64,000 nt of DNA from Bacillus sp. B-jedd (GTDB taxonomy: Bacteria; Bacillota; Bacilli; Bacillales; Cytobacillaceae). Positions 28,601 through 37,067 of the stretch are shown here, piece after piece. The notes under the pieces are model-generated. The model searched no databases, was not told the DNA's origin, and saw only the letters and a list, made by a program, of their open reading frames with translations. Each line of letters starts with the position of its first letter. The first letter of the stretch is position 1. The position numbers were made by a program, and so were the translations under genes. Location: the NCBI RefSeq assembly GCF_000821085.1, contig NZ_CCXR01000001.1, positions 62,001 through 126,000 on the forward strand, written 5' to 3'.

Positions 28601-31014
28601 ATGATACGATGGGCCGTCTTATTCGGGAACTTTCAATCAACCATCAGGGGGAACAACTCAAGAAAACCGATATTCGCTTTGCCTATGACTTGAATGGCAA
28701 CCTTCTGAAGAAATGGATTTATGATGAAAATTCCACAACAGTAATTGGTGAAGAAACATATTCGTTTGCTAGATCTGTAAGTACGTACGAATATGATAAT
28801 AATAATCGCCCGATAGAAGAGAGAAAGTTTGAGGGTGGAAACTTAACGAACAGGACCTATACTGATGAAGATAATAAGGAGACTACGCAATCAATAAACA
28901 CAAAATTTTTAGGTTCGTCGGCTGGCACGACATCGGTCTATTATAATGAAAACGATCTGGCCAAAAAAGTCATTACTCCCCTTTCGGAAGAGTATCAATT
29001 CGAGTATCTCCCTTCCGAATTGCTGGACAAGGTAAGAGGCCCGAGGTTGACCGTTGATATGGACTATGGCCCGAACGAGCGGATGACGCTTATCAAGACT
29101 TTGAAAAAGGATACTACTTCTGCTCTTTTCTCGGAAGCATATACCTATAATGGAGAAGAGCAAATCCAAACGGCTACCAACCCGTGGGATGGGCAGAAAT
29201 CTTACACCTATACGCCAGAAGGGTTCCTGAAAACTGTCACGAAAGGATCAGAAACGACCACTTATTCGTACGATGTAAGCGGAAACCTATTAAAAGCCGT
29301 AAACACGGCGGGAAAAATCCTTCTGGACAACCAGTATGCCCTTGGCAACAGGATTTCTTCTTCCATCCAGTTTGACTCTGCGACACAGAAATATAAGAGG
29401 ACCAATTACACCTTCAGAGCCGATGGCTCCCTGTCAAAGGAAACAATCAGTATCCCGGTGGATACTTACGACGCGGCAAAGACAGCAACGGTTGAATTCG
29501 AAAAGGAATACCAATTTGCTTCCATTAATGTCCTGCAGGGCATCGTCACAAAAAAAGGTGGAGCGGTTGTTGAAAAAGTCGAATTCACTAATGATAGTGA
29601 GGATAACCGAATCTCAAAAAAAGTAACCAATGCAAAAGGTGAGCGAACCGAATATTACTATTATGACGCTAATAGCGATCTAATCGGCATTTCGGAACAA
29701 TCAGGGATTGATCCGGTCCAGAACCTTATGAACTTTTATAGGGACGCGAACGGCCAGCTTCTGAACTTTGAATATAAAGGGGAAGTCTACGACTATATCT
29801 ACAACCAGAGGGGGGACATAGTCGCTATAGCAGACCGCTTGCAGTCCATCCTTGCCAAATATACGTACGACGAGTGGGGCAATCTCCAAAATATTGACGC
29901 ACCAACGAATCTTGGGATGGAAGTTGCCAAGGCAAACCCATTCCGTTATGTAGGTAAGTTCGGCGTCCAGTATGACAATGACACGAAGCTGTACTTCATG
30001 GGCTGGCGGGATTACGATTCGAAAATCGGCCGGTATATCGTGGCGGACGAGTACGAAGGCGAGGAAGCAAATCCGGTCTCCTTCAACCGGTACCTGTATG
30101 CGGAAAGCGATCCGGTCAACAATATTGACCCGGACGGCTATGCACCCAAGTGGCTGAAGAAACTGTCAAAGGGCGTCAAGAAGGGTGCCAAGGCAACTTA
30201 TAATTTTGTCCTTGGCGACGACATTCGAACCCTCACCAGTAAGAATACGAAATGGTATCAGAAGGCCGGGGCGGCCGTCAGCATCGCTTCTAACTTTATT
30301 CCGGGCGGTGGATTTGTCACAAAGGCAGCCAAGGTGGCCATCAAGGGAACGTCGAAATCAGTAAAGGGTTACCGTGCGAGTAAGACCGTGGCCAAGGCAG
30401 CAAAAGTGGTTAGGACCACCTCTAAAAAAGCTGCTGGAAAGGCAACCATCAAGCCGAAGACCGTTAACGCCTCTTCCATTAAGGGTACGCCGAAAATCCA
30501 GACTCCGGCACGAGAGAGGGCAATCTACCCGGCGCCTGAACCGAAACCTAAGTCAACTTATGGCCAATCGACAAAAAGGACGCCGCCTCAGACTCCGATG
30601 GAAAGGATGAACTCGGGCAAAGGACCTGGCCAACCTACAAAAAATGCTGTTGAATCAAATAAGGGTACGGGTAATGGATATAAATATTGGAATAAGACAA
30701 CAGAATTTAATAATGTGAAAGTCTATCAAAGAGATGATATTATAGACCCAAGCATGGTAGACGCAAGGGGAAGAACTAATGTTGAAAGAATGAAAAAGGG
30801 ATTGGCTCCTCTTGGTCCGGATGGGAAGTCAATCAATCTTCATCACACAACCCAGAGAAATACAAGCTCAATAGCAGAAGTTACACAGACGTTCCATAAA
30901 GAAAACAGTTCGGTAATCCATATCAACCCTAATACTATACCTTCTGGTATAAACAGAACAGAATTTAAAAAGTGGAGAACTGATTATTGGAAGAATAGAG
31001 CTAATGACTTTTAA
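22609..31014 (+). CDS. WapA/Rhs-family secreted polymorphic toxin with LHH nuclease tip
   Basis: 2801 residues. Signal peptide (1-33), a DNRLRE-type carbohydrate-binding domain (about 275-435), fibronectin-like repeats (about 450-690), and an Rhs-shell opening (SGSVNLYNGSLNLQDVDFSL, about 1025). Tens of YD repeats of the YDxxGN type follow, then the core end with NPFRYVGKFGVQYD and YLYAESDPVNNIDPDGY (about 2445-2512). The C-terminal tip holds NLHHTTQ (LHH at 2744-2746) and IHINPN, the LHH nuclease signature. It resembles B. subtilis WapA, a contact-dependent inhibitor. The last ~370 bp are more AT-rich, as when a toxin tip has been swapped in. Immunity gene follows 20 bp later. Confidence 0.93.
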   Translation: MKRKIFAILMVFLLVITSIDLSNFNGSGIVSAEQKTTKSPKLPKKIEKIRELEDLREPNSKTFINTDGTYTKEIYTEDIHYKDKEKNKYKNISNTPEVNSGSDKGDFKFKNKDNKFGVKFAINTKKKSLISLDFENEKLNFQAVDAKHSSAKQEVGSIIYEGIYNGVDFKYSLGSSSVKEDIILNTRESERKFQFLLTGSLLPKKEDGNINFYNKKGALIWTMPRPFMEDQNGNYSEDIVFDLKEEKNGYLLTLIPDAKYLDDKDTEYPVRIDPTANLGGTNATTLDTYVMSAYSGTNYYNSADLRIGYTSSTGVNRSYINFTNALPNLAGKILVKAELKVYKWADIGTPISANVYANRVTSSWGINTVTYGNQPSLDTATAYGSTSATGAAGWKTLNVTGLVDGWLKKKYPNYGLVIRSTSEGTAGTYQKFNASESSSNRPYLAITYSERPGQPTLSADSYMNSTGYINVNWSPVSGATKYKVLIYNGVAYEEFDVGNVTSWSTKGRKIWPTKAQIDSQQYGLRKSGDGRELPENPNYLYAKAPGSTYLSNTNYAIRVKAVNNYGETSHSDAAVITIPDKTKPKEPGAVRISNDRVDQYTVDWQAATDPDGTGIVKYKVYLGEQPGVANLVSGAETTHTILNYTYSGTLVAGKTYYAWVQAVDKAGNISLNSATASSVAKKDYDAQIINTDIPQVSDVDNTAGEKLQFTVVNKGKAAWTNDQNINLTVASTAPGDKDPTAFVGYLQPGEVIPPGGTKVFTVNWMAKKATKGTYQIIATVGHGNKIEPLDSVKHHIEVKDLVPPTGKVLINEGKPYTTSQDITISAFDVFDNTTGDLYVEFAEGPANATVDKLKFLPKELILQSPHVKAWKLPDMKGEHTIYAKFSDSSGNVSGLYSDSIILDKDVPDIKVSNVATGDYISGVKKIEGTITDENLLSYKVEYRNKNDQSINWHLVTEKNGQMADGILAEWDTSSLPKGEYELLITASDAANRNNYYQVSVWIDTHDKNWTGLEGYYPLYPISLRDGSGSVNLYNGSLNLQDVDFSLPSRAFDLLIGRTYSSNAIQEGMLGKGWMSNLEERINNKGDRVEYRDGDGTVHAFIRKPDGSFVTPLGTPYHLTFSSTTGYELSQKSGDLTVKKFDLEGKLVSIKDNNGNSIQYSYENGKLTKVTTLNKSVSLQYNPEGLLDNAVFSTGEKVSYSYSGQNLKEATLHTKSGKLSGRTMYEYENELLTAVVSKNGLKVEFSYNGNRLVQTKTIRTTRIVDIGQYPLKTSNVVENFLYNLSNQTIDIAAQSVNEEEKSKNLSNYEFKLSQDGNLAQQTIVRTPVDNESLEDAKRDENNITVKTKFQKNRVESITDGKGYITSYEYDEYGNLLKVHLPPVKVNGVLTNYSTSNTYNSNGQRTKAVNTMGQSKEWKYDSKGNVFQVIDEVGNSQYIQYDSYGNVRETKSDRGPLYGYIPDYSMEEKTLEKWTIQGTATKSTSQAKSGKQSIEMAPNAVLLTGSFPIKKGRLPVLALVQAIAPAGSANVEMKVQYLKDGAVTKEFAQSSVLSTKWAEYRVSGEVPTDATHVRIQLANKGTGNLFVDDLVLEESGIKTTYTYDESGENLKEVIDPYGNKTTYSYNVYNQVLTETNALNQTEKNEYDEEQRLKKKTDRTGRVTSYEYDPLSDNLLKEINGLGNVTAYEYNEWDQLLLTAFPKVEVITYNDEEIDRSEVQQAKVYIQYDELGRKIKENDENGKAYSTVEYDGWGRVAKSIDPMKNQKYFDYDANGNIIHTIDYAAKSTPDGKDTLLINNGEMFASFDEWNRQIDETDNTGNRNVLTMVNTYDSENRLIQTKDAEGTQVFYTFNALNENVYTRDNSTPPVETWTYYDSFGTPSITLTGSTVEYSVSDANGNILELVDHKGTRTKYEYNTVGDKIKQTNPDGTLTVWTYNDDGQIKTESQLVEDKGDIETYLVSEFTYNNVAEVKNQKLEVHKINKTTKATDKQILRETDLTHDTMGRLIRELSINHQGEQLKKTDIRFAYDLNGNLLKKWIYDENSTTVIGEETYSFARSVSTYEYDNNNRPIEERKFEGGNLTNRTYTDEDNKETTQSINTKFLGSSAGTTSVYYNENDLAKKVITPLSEEYQFEYLPSELLDKVRGPRLTVDMDYGPNERMTLIKTLKKDTTSALFSEAYTYNGEEQIQTATNPWDGQKSYTYTPEGFLKTVTKGSETTTYSYDVSGNLLKAVNTAGKILLDNQYALGNRISSSIQFDSATQKYKRTNYTFRADGSLSKETISIPVDTYDAAKTATVEFEKEYQFASINVLQGIVTKKGGAVVEKVEFTNDSEDNRISKKVTNAKGERTEYYYYDANSDLIGISEQSGIDPVQNLMNFYRDANGQLLNFEYKGEVYDYIYNQRGDIVAIADRLQSILAKYTYDEWGNLQNIDAPTNLGMEVAKANPFRYVGKFGVQYDNDTKLYFMGWRDYDSKIGRYIVADEYEGEEANPVSFNRYLYAESDPVNNIDPDGYAPKWLKKLSKGVKKGAKATYNFVLGDDIRTLTSKNTKWYQKAGAAVSIASNFIPGGGFVTKAAKVAIKGTSKSVKGYRASKTVAKAAKVVRTTSKKAAGKATIKPKTVNASSIKGTPKIQTPARERAIYPAPEPKPKSTYGQSTKRTPPQTPMERMNSGKGPGQPTKNAVESNKGTGNGYKYWNKTTEFNNVKVYQRDDIIDPSMVDARGRTNVERMKKGLAPLGPDGKSINLHHTTQRNTSSIAEVTQTFHKENSSVIHINPNTIPSGINRTEFKKWRTDYWKNRANDF

Positions 31015-31034
31015 TATGAAAATGGAGGATAAAA

Positions 31035-31505
31035 ATGAGCGTTGAAACTTATCAGAAAGCAAAGCAAATTATTCAGACCAATGAAGATTTGGCTGACTTT
31101 ATTGGAGGGCGGACAAATGAATTAATAAAATTAGCTGAAGAAAAGCTAGGTATAAAATTTACTGGGCTGTATTTAGATTATTTACAAACCTTTGGAGCAG
31201 GAAATTTCGGGGCTCAAGAAGTTTATGGGATTATTAATAATAATTTTGAAAACTCTTCTGTTCCTGATGCAATTTGGTACACTTTAACGGAAAGAAAAGA
31301 AATTAATCTACCTAATAACCTTTTTGTTATCTATGATACTGGGAGCGATGAACTTTTTTGTTTAGATTTTAATCAACTTGATGAAAAAGGAGAACCAAAG
31401 GTAGTATCTTTTGTGCCTGGTATTGATTTGGAAAGTCAAAGTTATGAAATAATTGCTAACGATTTTGGTGATTTTTTATTAGACTTAGTTAAGCAAGAAG
31501 TATAG
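31035..31505 (+). CDS. SMI1/KNR4 (SUKH) family immunity protein
   Basis: 156 residues. The pattern LIKLAEEKLGIKFTGLYLDYLQ ... GAGNFGAQEVYGI, then YDTGSDELFCLDF, is typical of SUKH-1 domains. These are standard immunity proteins for Rhs/WapA nuclease tips. RBS ggagga precedes the ATG. Its position 20 bp after the toxin and similar AT-rich composition indicate it was acquired together with the toxin tip. Predicted cytosolic, neutralising the LHH nuclease by direct binding. Confidence 0.88.
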   Translation: MSVETYQKAKQIIQTNEDLADFIGGRTNELIKLAEEKLGIKFTGLYLDYLQTFGAGNFGAQEVYGIINNNFENSSVPDAIWYTLTERKEINLPNNLFVIYDTGSDELFCLDFNQLDEKGEPKVVSFVPGIDLESQSYEIIANDFGDFLLDLVKQEV

Positions 31506-31510
31506 AATTT

Positions 31511-31553
31511 GAAAAACCTTGATTGGCTATATGCCTTTCAAGGTTTCTTTTTT
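31511..31553 (+). terminator. terminator after the immunity gene
   Basis: gaaa-aaccttga pairs with tcaaggtttc and TTTTTT follows. Confidence 0.85.
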
Positions 31554-31824
31554 GGGTGAATACCTAGTGCCGAATAAAGCGAATATTATTTTGGGGTTGT
31601 AGATAAACCCTGTAACCCCTATATAATGTTTTAACAAATTTTTTAGTACGTACAACACCATTAAAACGTATGCCCTATTTACTCTTTATTTTGTTAAGCA
31701 AATAACCATAATATCATCAGTTACCACCATTTATATTCCTCAAAGCCATACCTTCGCTTTCTCCCTGTCTTTTAAATTTTTTCGCAACTTTTTACGTACA
31801 TAGAACGATGACTAGAGCGAGAGG

Positions 31825-31925
31825 CTACTCCACCTCAATTAACTCCTGAATGGCGATGTCTAACACTTTGCATACTGTTTCTAATGTAGATAGGTAAACT
31901 CTGTAATACTTGCTATTCGTCTAAA
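31825..31925 (-). pseudogene. C-terminal remnant of an XRE-family regulator
   Basis: On the minus strand the frame reads SKYYRVYLSTLETVCKVLDI and then AIQELIEVE before a TAG. This is the standard end of a Cro/C1 helix-turn-helix protein (…STLEKICKVLDIPIQDLIE). The first two-thirds of the gene are absent. Nothing else is recognised between 31554 and 32030. Confidence 0.6.
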
Positions 31926-32032
31926 TGCGTTACATAAATTGTAATTTACGTAATTAATATTGAGAAAGGAGTAGACTTTAATAGACATGGAAGTATTTTT
32001 TGAATATGCATCTTTATTATGTGAAGCATGTA

Positions 32033-32057
32033 TATAATTATCGGTTTTCGGATAATT
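32033..32057. promoter_or_regulatory. candidate -10 and operator upstream of the tns genes
   Basis: TATAAT at 32033-32038 overlaps an inverted repeat AATTATC-N8-GATAATT (32036-32057). It lies 30 bp upstream of the first tnsD. No good -35 was found. Confidence 0.5.
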
Positions 32058-32087
32058 TGTAAATGAGAAACAGTTAGGAGGATATTA

Positions 32088-33929
32088 ATGATTAGTTATT
32101 TTCCAGATTTCTACCCTGATGAGATATTATATAGTGCTTGCGCCCGATATATAGTACACGTTAATTTAAAGGCCCAAAGAGCTTCACTAGAGGCTCTATT
32201 TGAGAATAGAAATAAATCAGCGGTTGTAGATCTTCCGAGTGATATTTCAATATTAGTAAGGCAAATTCCCAATGAATTTAATAATGCCAAATTGATAATT
32301 AATAATCATACTTTACTTCCTTTCTATAAGCCCTTTTTACCTCAAGCCAGGTTGAATTTGGTACAAGAATTAATGATGGATAATCCAGATAAGAAGAATA
32401 TTCCTGGGACTCTTGGTTTAATGTCAAGCGGTATCCCCTTCCCTCATAGATTAAGATTCTGTGATGAATGTAGTGAGGAAGACAAAAAAATCTTTGGAGA
32501 GATGTATTGGCATAGAATGCACCAAATTCCAGGAGTATTTTTTTGTGAAAAACATCAAAAAGTCCTCTTAGAAACAATGATTAATTATACAGGTAGAGGA
32601 AGAAAACATCATTTTGTACCCTTAGAAAAAGTAAAGGAAGATAAAATGTATTTTAAACCAAAATCTTTTCCAGAAGGTTGTGAAAAAAATCTGATGGAAA
32701 TATCAAAAATAGCCTGCAAGTTTTTAAATGCAAATATTGAGCCTGTTGGGCTAATGAATATACAGGAATCATACAAAGCTCTCCTTTCAGAGGATGGGTA
32801 CATAACTCAGAACAATAATGTCCGTTTCAGAAATTTAAAGAATAACTTTAACAGTTACTTCGGACAAGAACTTTTATCGATTTTAACAAGTATCGTCCAA
32901 AAAGAAACCGATACATGGCTACATAAATTATTAAGAAAGCCGAGGGTCACCTGCCATCCAATTCGGCATATATTATTGATTTTATTTTTAGGGGCAGACA
33001 TAGATCTATTTAAAAATATTTATAAGAAGCCTTCCCCATTTGGAGAAGGACCTTGGTATTGCCTTAATCAAGCTGCAAATCACTTTCATCAACCAACAAT
33101 AAAAGAATGTAGAATAACTTACGGTAGTAATTCTAACATTCCAATTGGCATATTTAGTTGTAGCTGTGGATTTACATATTCTAGAAAAGGTCCGGATAAA
33201 AATAGGGAAGATAAATTTAGGAAAGATAGGGTACATTGTTTCGGAGAAAAGTGGATAGAAGAATGTCAAAAAGTATATAAAAATCCTGAATTGTCGTTAA
33301 GGGCCAAGGCTAAAAGGCTGGGTGTTGATCCTAAGACAATGATAAAATATTCATCTTATGAAAATATAGATTCTTCTGCTGATGAAATCACAGTAACTGC
33401 AATAGAGCTGGATAAAAGAAAAAATAGTATCTTACAAAGCATTAAAAATCATGAATCACCTTCCCGCTCTGTTATTCGGCGAGATAATCCAAGAGACTAT
33501 ATATGGCATTATCGAAACAATAGAGAATGGTTGTATTCAATTCTTCCCAATAACTCAAATATTTCAAGGAAATATAATAAGGTCGACTGGTTAAAAGTTG
33601 ACAGAGAAATATTAGAATCAGTAAGAAATGCTATCAATGAGATTTTTAAATATACAGGAAAGCCCATTAGAGTAACTAGATCAGAAATCAGTAGGAGGAT
33701 AGAGCATCCCAACTTACTTGAGTATTCATTAAAGAAGTTGCCAAGAACTCGAGAAGTAATAAGTCGTTTTATAGAATCAACAGAAGGATTTCAAATCAGG
33801 AGAATCAATTGGCTGTATGACAATTGGAATAAGGATGTAAATCTTACTATTTGGCGGTTTAAAAGAGAGGCAGGGATTAAAAAGGAATCCGAGTTTATTA
33901 AAAAGTACTTAATAATATTGTTAAGTTAA
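32088..33929 (+). CDS. tnsD: TnsD/TniQ-family target-site protein (first copy)
   Basis: 613 residues. The N-terminal TniQ domain begins YFPDFYPDEILYSACARY and carries zinc-finger ligands (FCDEC, WHRMHQIPGVFFCEKH). A C-terminal half with a second zinc-like cluster (YCLNQ, FSCSCGF) and helix-turn-helix-like LSLRAKAKRLGVDPKTMIK probably reads DNA. TnsD proteins choose the attachment site and recruit TnsC. RBS aggagga; it lies upstream of tnsA, an unusual place, since Tn7 has tnsD after tnsC. With a second tnsD downstream, the two may serve different targets. Confidence 0.9.
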   Translation: MISYFPDFYPDEILYSACARYIVHVNLKAQRASLEALFENRNKSAVVDLPSDISILVRQIPNEFNNAKLIINNHTLLPFYKPFLPQARLNLVQELMMDNPDKKNIPGTLGLMSSGIPFPHRLRFCDECSEEDKKIFGEMYWHRMHQIPGVFFCEKHQKVLLETMINYTGRGRKHHFVPLEKVKEDKMYFKPKSFPEGCEKNLMEISKIACKFLNANIEPVGLMNIQESYKALLSEDGYITQNNNVRFRNLKNNFNSYFGQELLSILTSIVQKETDTWLHKLLRKPRVTCHPIRHILLILFLGADIDLFKNIYKKPSPFGEGPWYCLNQAANHFHQPTIKECRITYGSNSNIPIGIFSCSCGFTYSRKGPDKNREDKFRKDRVHCFGEKWIEECQKVYKNPELSLRAKAKRLGVDPKTMIKYSSYENIDSSADEITVTAIELDKRKNSILQSIKNHESPSRSVIRRDNPRDYIWHYRNNREWLYSILPNNSNISRKYNKVDWLKVDREILESVRNAINEIFKYTGKPIRVTRSEISRRIEHPNLLEYSLKKLPRTREVISRFIESTEGFQIRRINWLYDNWNKDVNLTIWRFKREAGIKKESEFIKKYLIILLS

Positions 33930-34004
33930 GTTTGTTATAGAAATAAGAGGGTATCTCAAGAATATTCAGAAATATTAAAATAATTTGCGGATAGGAGGAA
34001 TGAA

Positions 34005-34823
34005 ATGCCAAAGCGGAAAAGAGGAATGAACGAACAAAAGTATAACAGATGGATAAAGGAGGGAAGAGGCCAAGGGGAGGGTAAAGAATATAAACCCTGG
34101 CTTACAATACATGATGTTCCTTCCAGTGGAGTGGTTTCAAGAGAAAAAAGTTGGACTGTTGGAAGAATACATCATTTATTGTCCAGGTTGGAATTAAATT
34201 ATTTTTACGTTTTAGACTGGGCAGATGCCGTAGTAGATATAAGAGAACAATATCCATTATTACCTTTGGACCGAACGATAGAAATTGCTGAAGACTTAGG
34301 TATACCACATCCAAGGGATCCGGAAACAAAAGAATATATGCAAATTACAACAGATTTCTACTTAAAATTAAAAAATGGTACTAAGGAATCTTTTTGTGCA
34401 AGGACTGTAAAACCCTCTAATAAAATTACTAAAAGAACGGTTGAAAAGTTTGCCATTGAAAAGAAATATTATGATGAACAAGATGTTGATTGGAAGATAG
34501 TCACAGATAAAAACCTTCCAAAAGGATTAATACATAATATTGAATGGATTCATAATGCGGTACATCTTGAATTTGCTCCGAATGATTTGGAAGAGTCTAT
34601 GATATATGAACTGGCAGAACCGTTGTTTTATGAAATTATATCAACGGATAGACCACTTGCAAGAATTACACAAGAATTTGATAGGAAGGTGGGTTTGAGT
34701 ATTGGCTGCGGAATATTTATAGTTCAACATATGCTTGCAACTAAACAATGGAAAACGGATATGTTTACAAAAATAAACCCTTCTCAGCCAATTCAATTAG
34801 AGATGAAGAAGGCACTAGTTTAA
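34005..34823 (+). CDS. tnsA: transposase endonuclease subunit TnsA
   Basis: 272 residues, the Tn7 TnsA length. TnsA cuts the 5' strands at the transposon ends, working with TnsB. The catalytic residues line up: Glu63 (SRLELNYF), Asp117 (TTDF) and Lys136 (ARTVK). The following KFAIEKKYYDEQDVDWKIVT matches the TnsA N/C-domain linker and C-domain. RBS aggagg. Presence of TnsA predicts cut-and-paste rather than replicative transposition. Confidence 0.95.
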   Translation: MPKRKRGMNEQKYNRWIKEGRGQGEGKEYKPWLTIHDVPSSGVVSREKSWTVGRIHHLLSRLELNYFYVLDWADAVVDIREQYPLLPLDRTIEIAEDLGIPHPRDPETKEYMQITTDFYLKLKNGTKESFCARTVKPSNKITKRTVEKFAIEKKYYDEQDVDWKIVTDKNLPKGLIHNIEWIHNAVHLEFAPNDLEESMIYELAEPLFYEIISTDRPLARITQEFDRKVGLSIGCGIFIVQHMLATKQWKTDMFTKINPSQPIQLEMKKALV

Positions 34824-34898
34824 CAAGAAAGGGGTGGTTGTATCATTAAACTATTTGAAAACACTTTAATTGAGTTTAAAGATGAAAATGGTAAAAGT

Positions 34899-37067
34899 TT
34901 GTCCATTGAAAGAGTATTATGGATTGCTAAAAAAACTAACGAGTGTGTAACTATCAACATAATGGAGGAGAAACCCAAACCAAAATGGCAACCACTTGAG
35001 TATATCGATGAAGCTATATCTAACTTAAATGCAAGAATTCTAACTTATGATCCCTACTTATTGGACAAAAATGTGAAGGAACCCGGTGAGAAGGACATAC
35101 AATTAAGAGATGAGGCTTGGAAAAGAATAAAAGACATAGTTGATTTGGAGCCAAATGTCTATATAGATAAAGAACGAGGGGAGATGATAGGTGAACTTAT
35201 AAAAGCCAACGGATACCATTCTAAAACTATAAATAATGACTTAAGAAGGTACTGGAAAAGTGGAAAAACGATCAACGGATTGCTCCCTCTTTTTTCAAAC
35301 TGTGGCGCTCCTGGAAAAGACAGAGAGTCTAAAACAGGGAAGAAAAGAGGCAGAAAACGTAAAATAGAAAAAGTTTTGAAGTTGGAATTAGGTATCAACA
35401 TAGATAAAGAAATGAAACAGATTTTTCGAATAGCAATTAAGCTTCATTATAGTGATAGGAGGAAAAACCCTCTAAAATATGCATATGACAAAATGATAGA
35501 ACAGTTTTTTAATATAGGCTACGAAGAAAAAGATGGAGAGTGGAAACCAGTTATCCCTCCTAAAGAGGAATTACCAACACTTGACCAATTTAAATATTAT
35601 TTTTATAAGGAAAGAAATTTAAAAGAAATCCTTATCGCTAGAGAAGGGGAAAGAAACTTTAATTTAACAAAGAGAGCAGCAGTGGGAAATGCGGGGCTGC
35701 GTGCAGGGGGTCCTGGGGCTGTTTATGAAATTGATTCAACAGTAGGGGACTTTCAATTGGTACATTCAATTAATCGGAAACCAATAGGAAAGCCCATAAT
35801 TTATTATGTAAAAGATGTGTTTAGTAGGATAATTGCTGGTTTATATATTGGAACTGAAAATGCCAGCTGGGTTGGAGGGATGCTAGCCTTTGAAAACGCA
35901 AGTACTGACAAAGTTGAGTTTTGTAAGAAGTTTGGGATTACCATTACTTCAGATGAGTGGCCTTGTATGCATTTGCCTAAAAGTTTAACTGCTGATAGGG
36001 GAGAATTTGAAGGTTACAATGCTGATAGGTTAAAGGACATGTTAGGGGTTAGGCCAGACAATACTCCTCCTTACAGAGGAGACTTTAAGCCTTTTATAGA
36101 ACAGCATTTTAGAATTATGAATAATAAAAGCAAACCAATAATCCCAGGATTCGTTTCAAAATCAGTTAAAGAACGAGGAGAAAAGGATTCTAGGTTAAAT
36201 GCAGTACTGACAATTAAAGAGTTCACCAAAATAATGATTTTGCTTGTATTAGAATATAACAACTCAATAGTTGATAGCTATCCATTGGATAGGGACATGT
36301 TAGAGCAAAATTTGGTTCCAACTCCTTTAAATTTGTGGAATTGGGGAATGCAAAATAGATTTGTTGGAATACATATTAAGACAAAAGAGCAAATTCGACT
36401 CGCTTTAATGCCAAGAGGAACTGCAACTGTTACACATGATAATGGTATTTTCTTTAACAAAAAGAAAATTGGCTATACTTGTGCTGAAGTTGAGGATGCC
36501 GGTTGGTTTGTTAAGGCTAGACAAAAAAGATGGAAGGTTCCAATTTCATTCGATCCACGGAACCAGGAGTATATTTACATATTAAAGGAAGATAAATTTG
36601 AATATATTCCTTGCAAGATATTGCCTCAATATAGTGCTTATAAAGATTTATTTGATGAAGAAATAGATTTAACCCAAATAACTGTCGAGGCAAATAATTT
36701 CATAGCAAATTCAGAGATCAATAATATTAAAGCCTCATTAAACGTAGAGATACAAAAGACAGTAGCGGATGGAATTAAAAAGACAGATGCTATAAGAGGA
36801 GATAATTATTCCGATAGAGAGTTGTTACAAGGAGTAAATAAAAATAAAAGGGATGAAAAAGAAAGAGAGAGGGCGGAATCAAGTTGGATTCTTGAGGAGA
36901 CAGAAAAAGGTAGTAATGATGTTCTTAAGGAAAAGAACACTGATAATATAAACGTTAACATTGGAGGAGAAGGTTCATCTCCGAATGATCAGCATGTGGA
37001 AAATGAAGAATTGTTTGATTTGATTAATTCCCATTTAAGCAGGAGGAGAATAAGTAATGCCAAATAG
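34899..37067 (+). CDS. tnsB: DDE transposase TnsB
   Basis: 722 residues from the TTG. The RNase-H-fold catalytic triad is Asp279 (YEIDST), Asp366 (TADRGE) and Glu401 (FIEQHF); the 35-residue D-E spacing equals that of Tn7 TnsB. N-terminal helix-turn-helix segments bind the end repeats; the C-terminal tail is long, charged and likely contacts TnsC. The conserved N-terminus continues upstream of the TTG in frame (KLFENTLIEFKDENGKS). A strong RBS aagaaaggggtgg lies at 34825 and the only nearby codons are ATC/ATT at 34842/34845, so the true start is probably a rare ATT. It overlaps tnsC by 11 bp. Confidence 0.95.
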   Translation: MSIERVLWIAKKTNECVTINIMEEKPKPKWQPLEYIDEAISNLNARILTYDPYLLDKNVKEPGEKDIQLRDEAWKRIKDIVDLEPNVYIDKERGEMIGELIKANGYHSKTINNDLRRYWKSGKTINGLLPLFSNCGAPGKDRESKTGKKRGRKRKIEKVLKLELGINIDKEMKQIFRIAIKLHYSDRRKNPLKYAYDKMIEQFFNIGYEEKDGEWKPVIPPKEELPTLDQFKYYFYKERNLKEILIAREGERNFNLTKRAAVGNAGLRAGGPGAVYEIDSTVGDFQLVHSINRKPIGKPIIYYVKDVFSRIIAGLYIGTENASWVGGMLAFENASTDKVEFCKKFGITITSDEWPCMHLPKSLTADRGEFEGYNADRLKDMLGVRPDNTPPYRGDFKPFIEQHFRIMNNKSKPIIPGFVSKSVKERGEKDSRLNAVLTIKEFTKIMILLVLEYNNSIVDSYPLDRDMLEQNLVPTPLNLWNWGMQNRFVGIHIKTKEQIRLALMPRGTATVTHDNGIFFNKKKIGYTCAEVEDAGWFVKARQKRWKVPISFDPRNQEYIYILKEDKFEYIPCKILPQYSAYKDLFDEEIDLTQITVEANNFIANSEINNIKASLNVEIQKTVADGIKKTDAIRGDNYSDRELLQGVNKNKRDEKERERAESSWILEETEKGSNDVLKEKNTDNINVNIGGEGSSPNDQHVENEELFDLINSHLSRRRISNAK

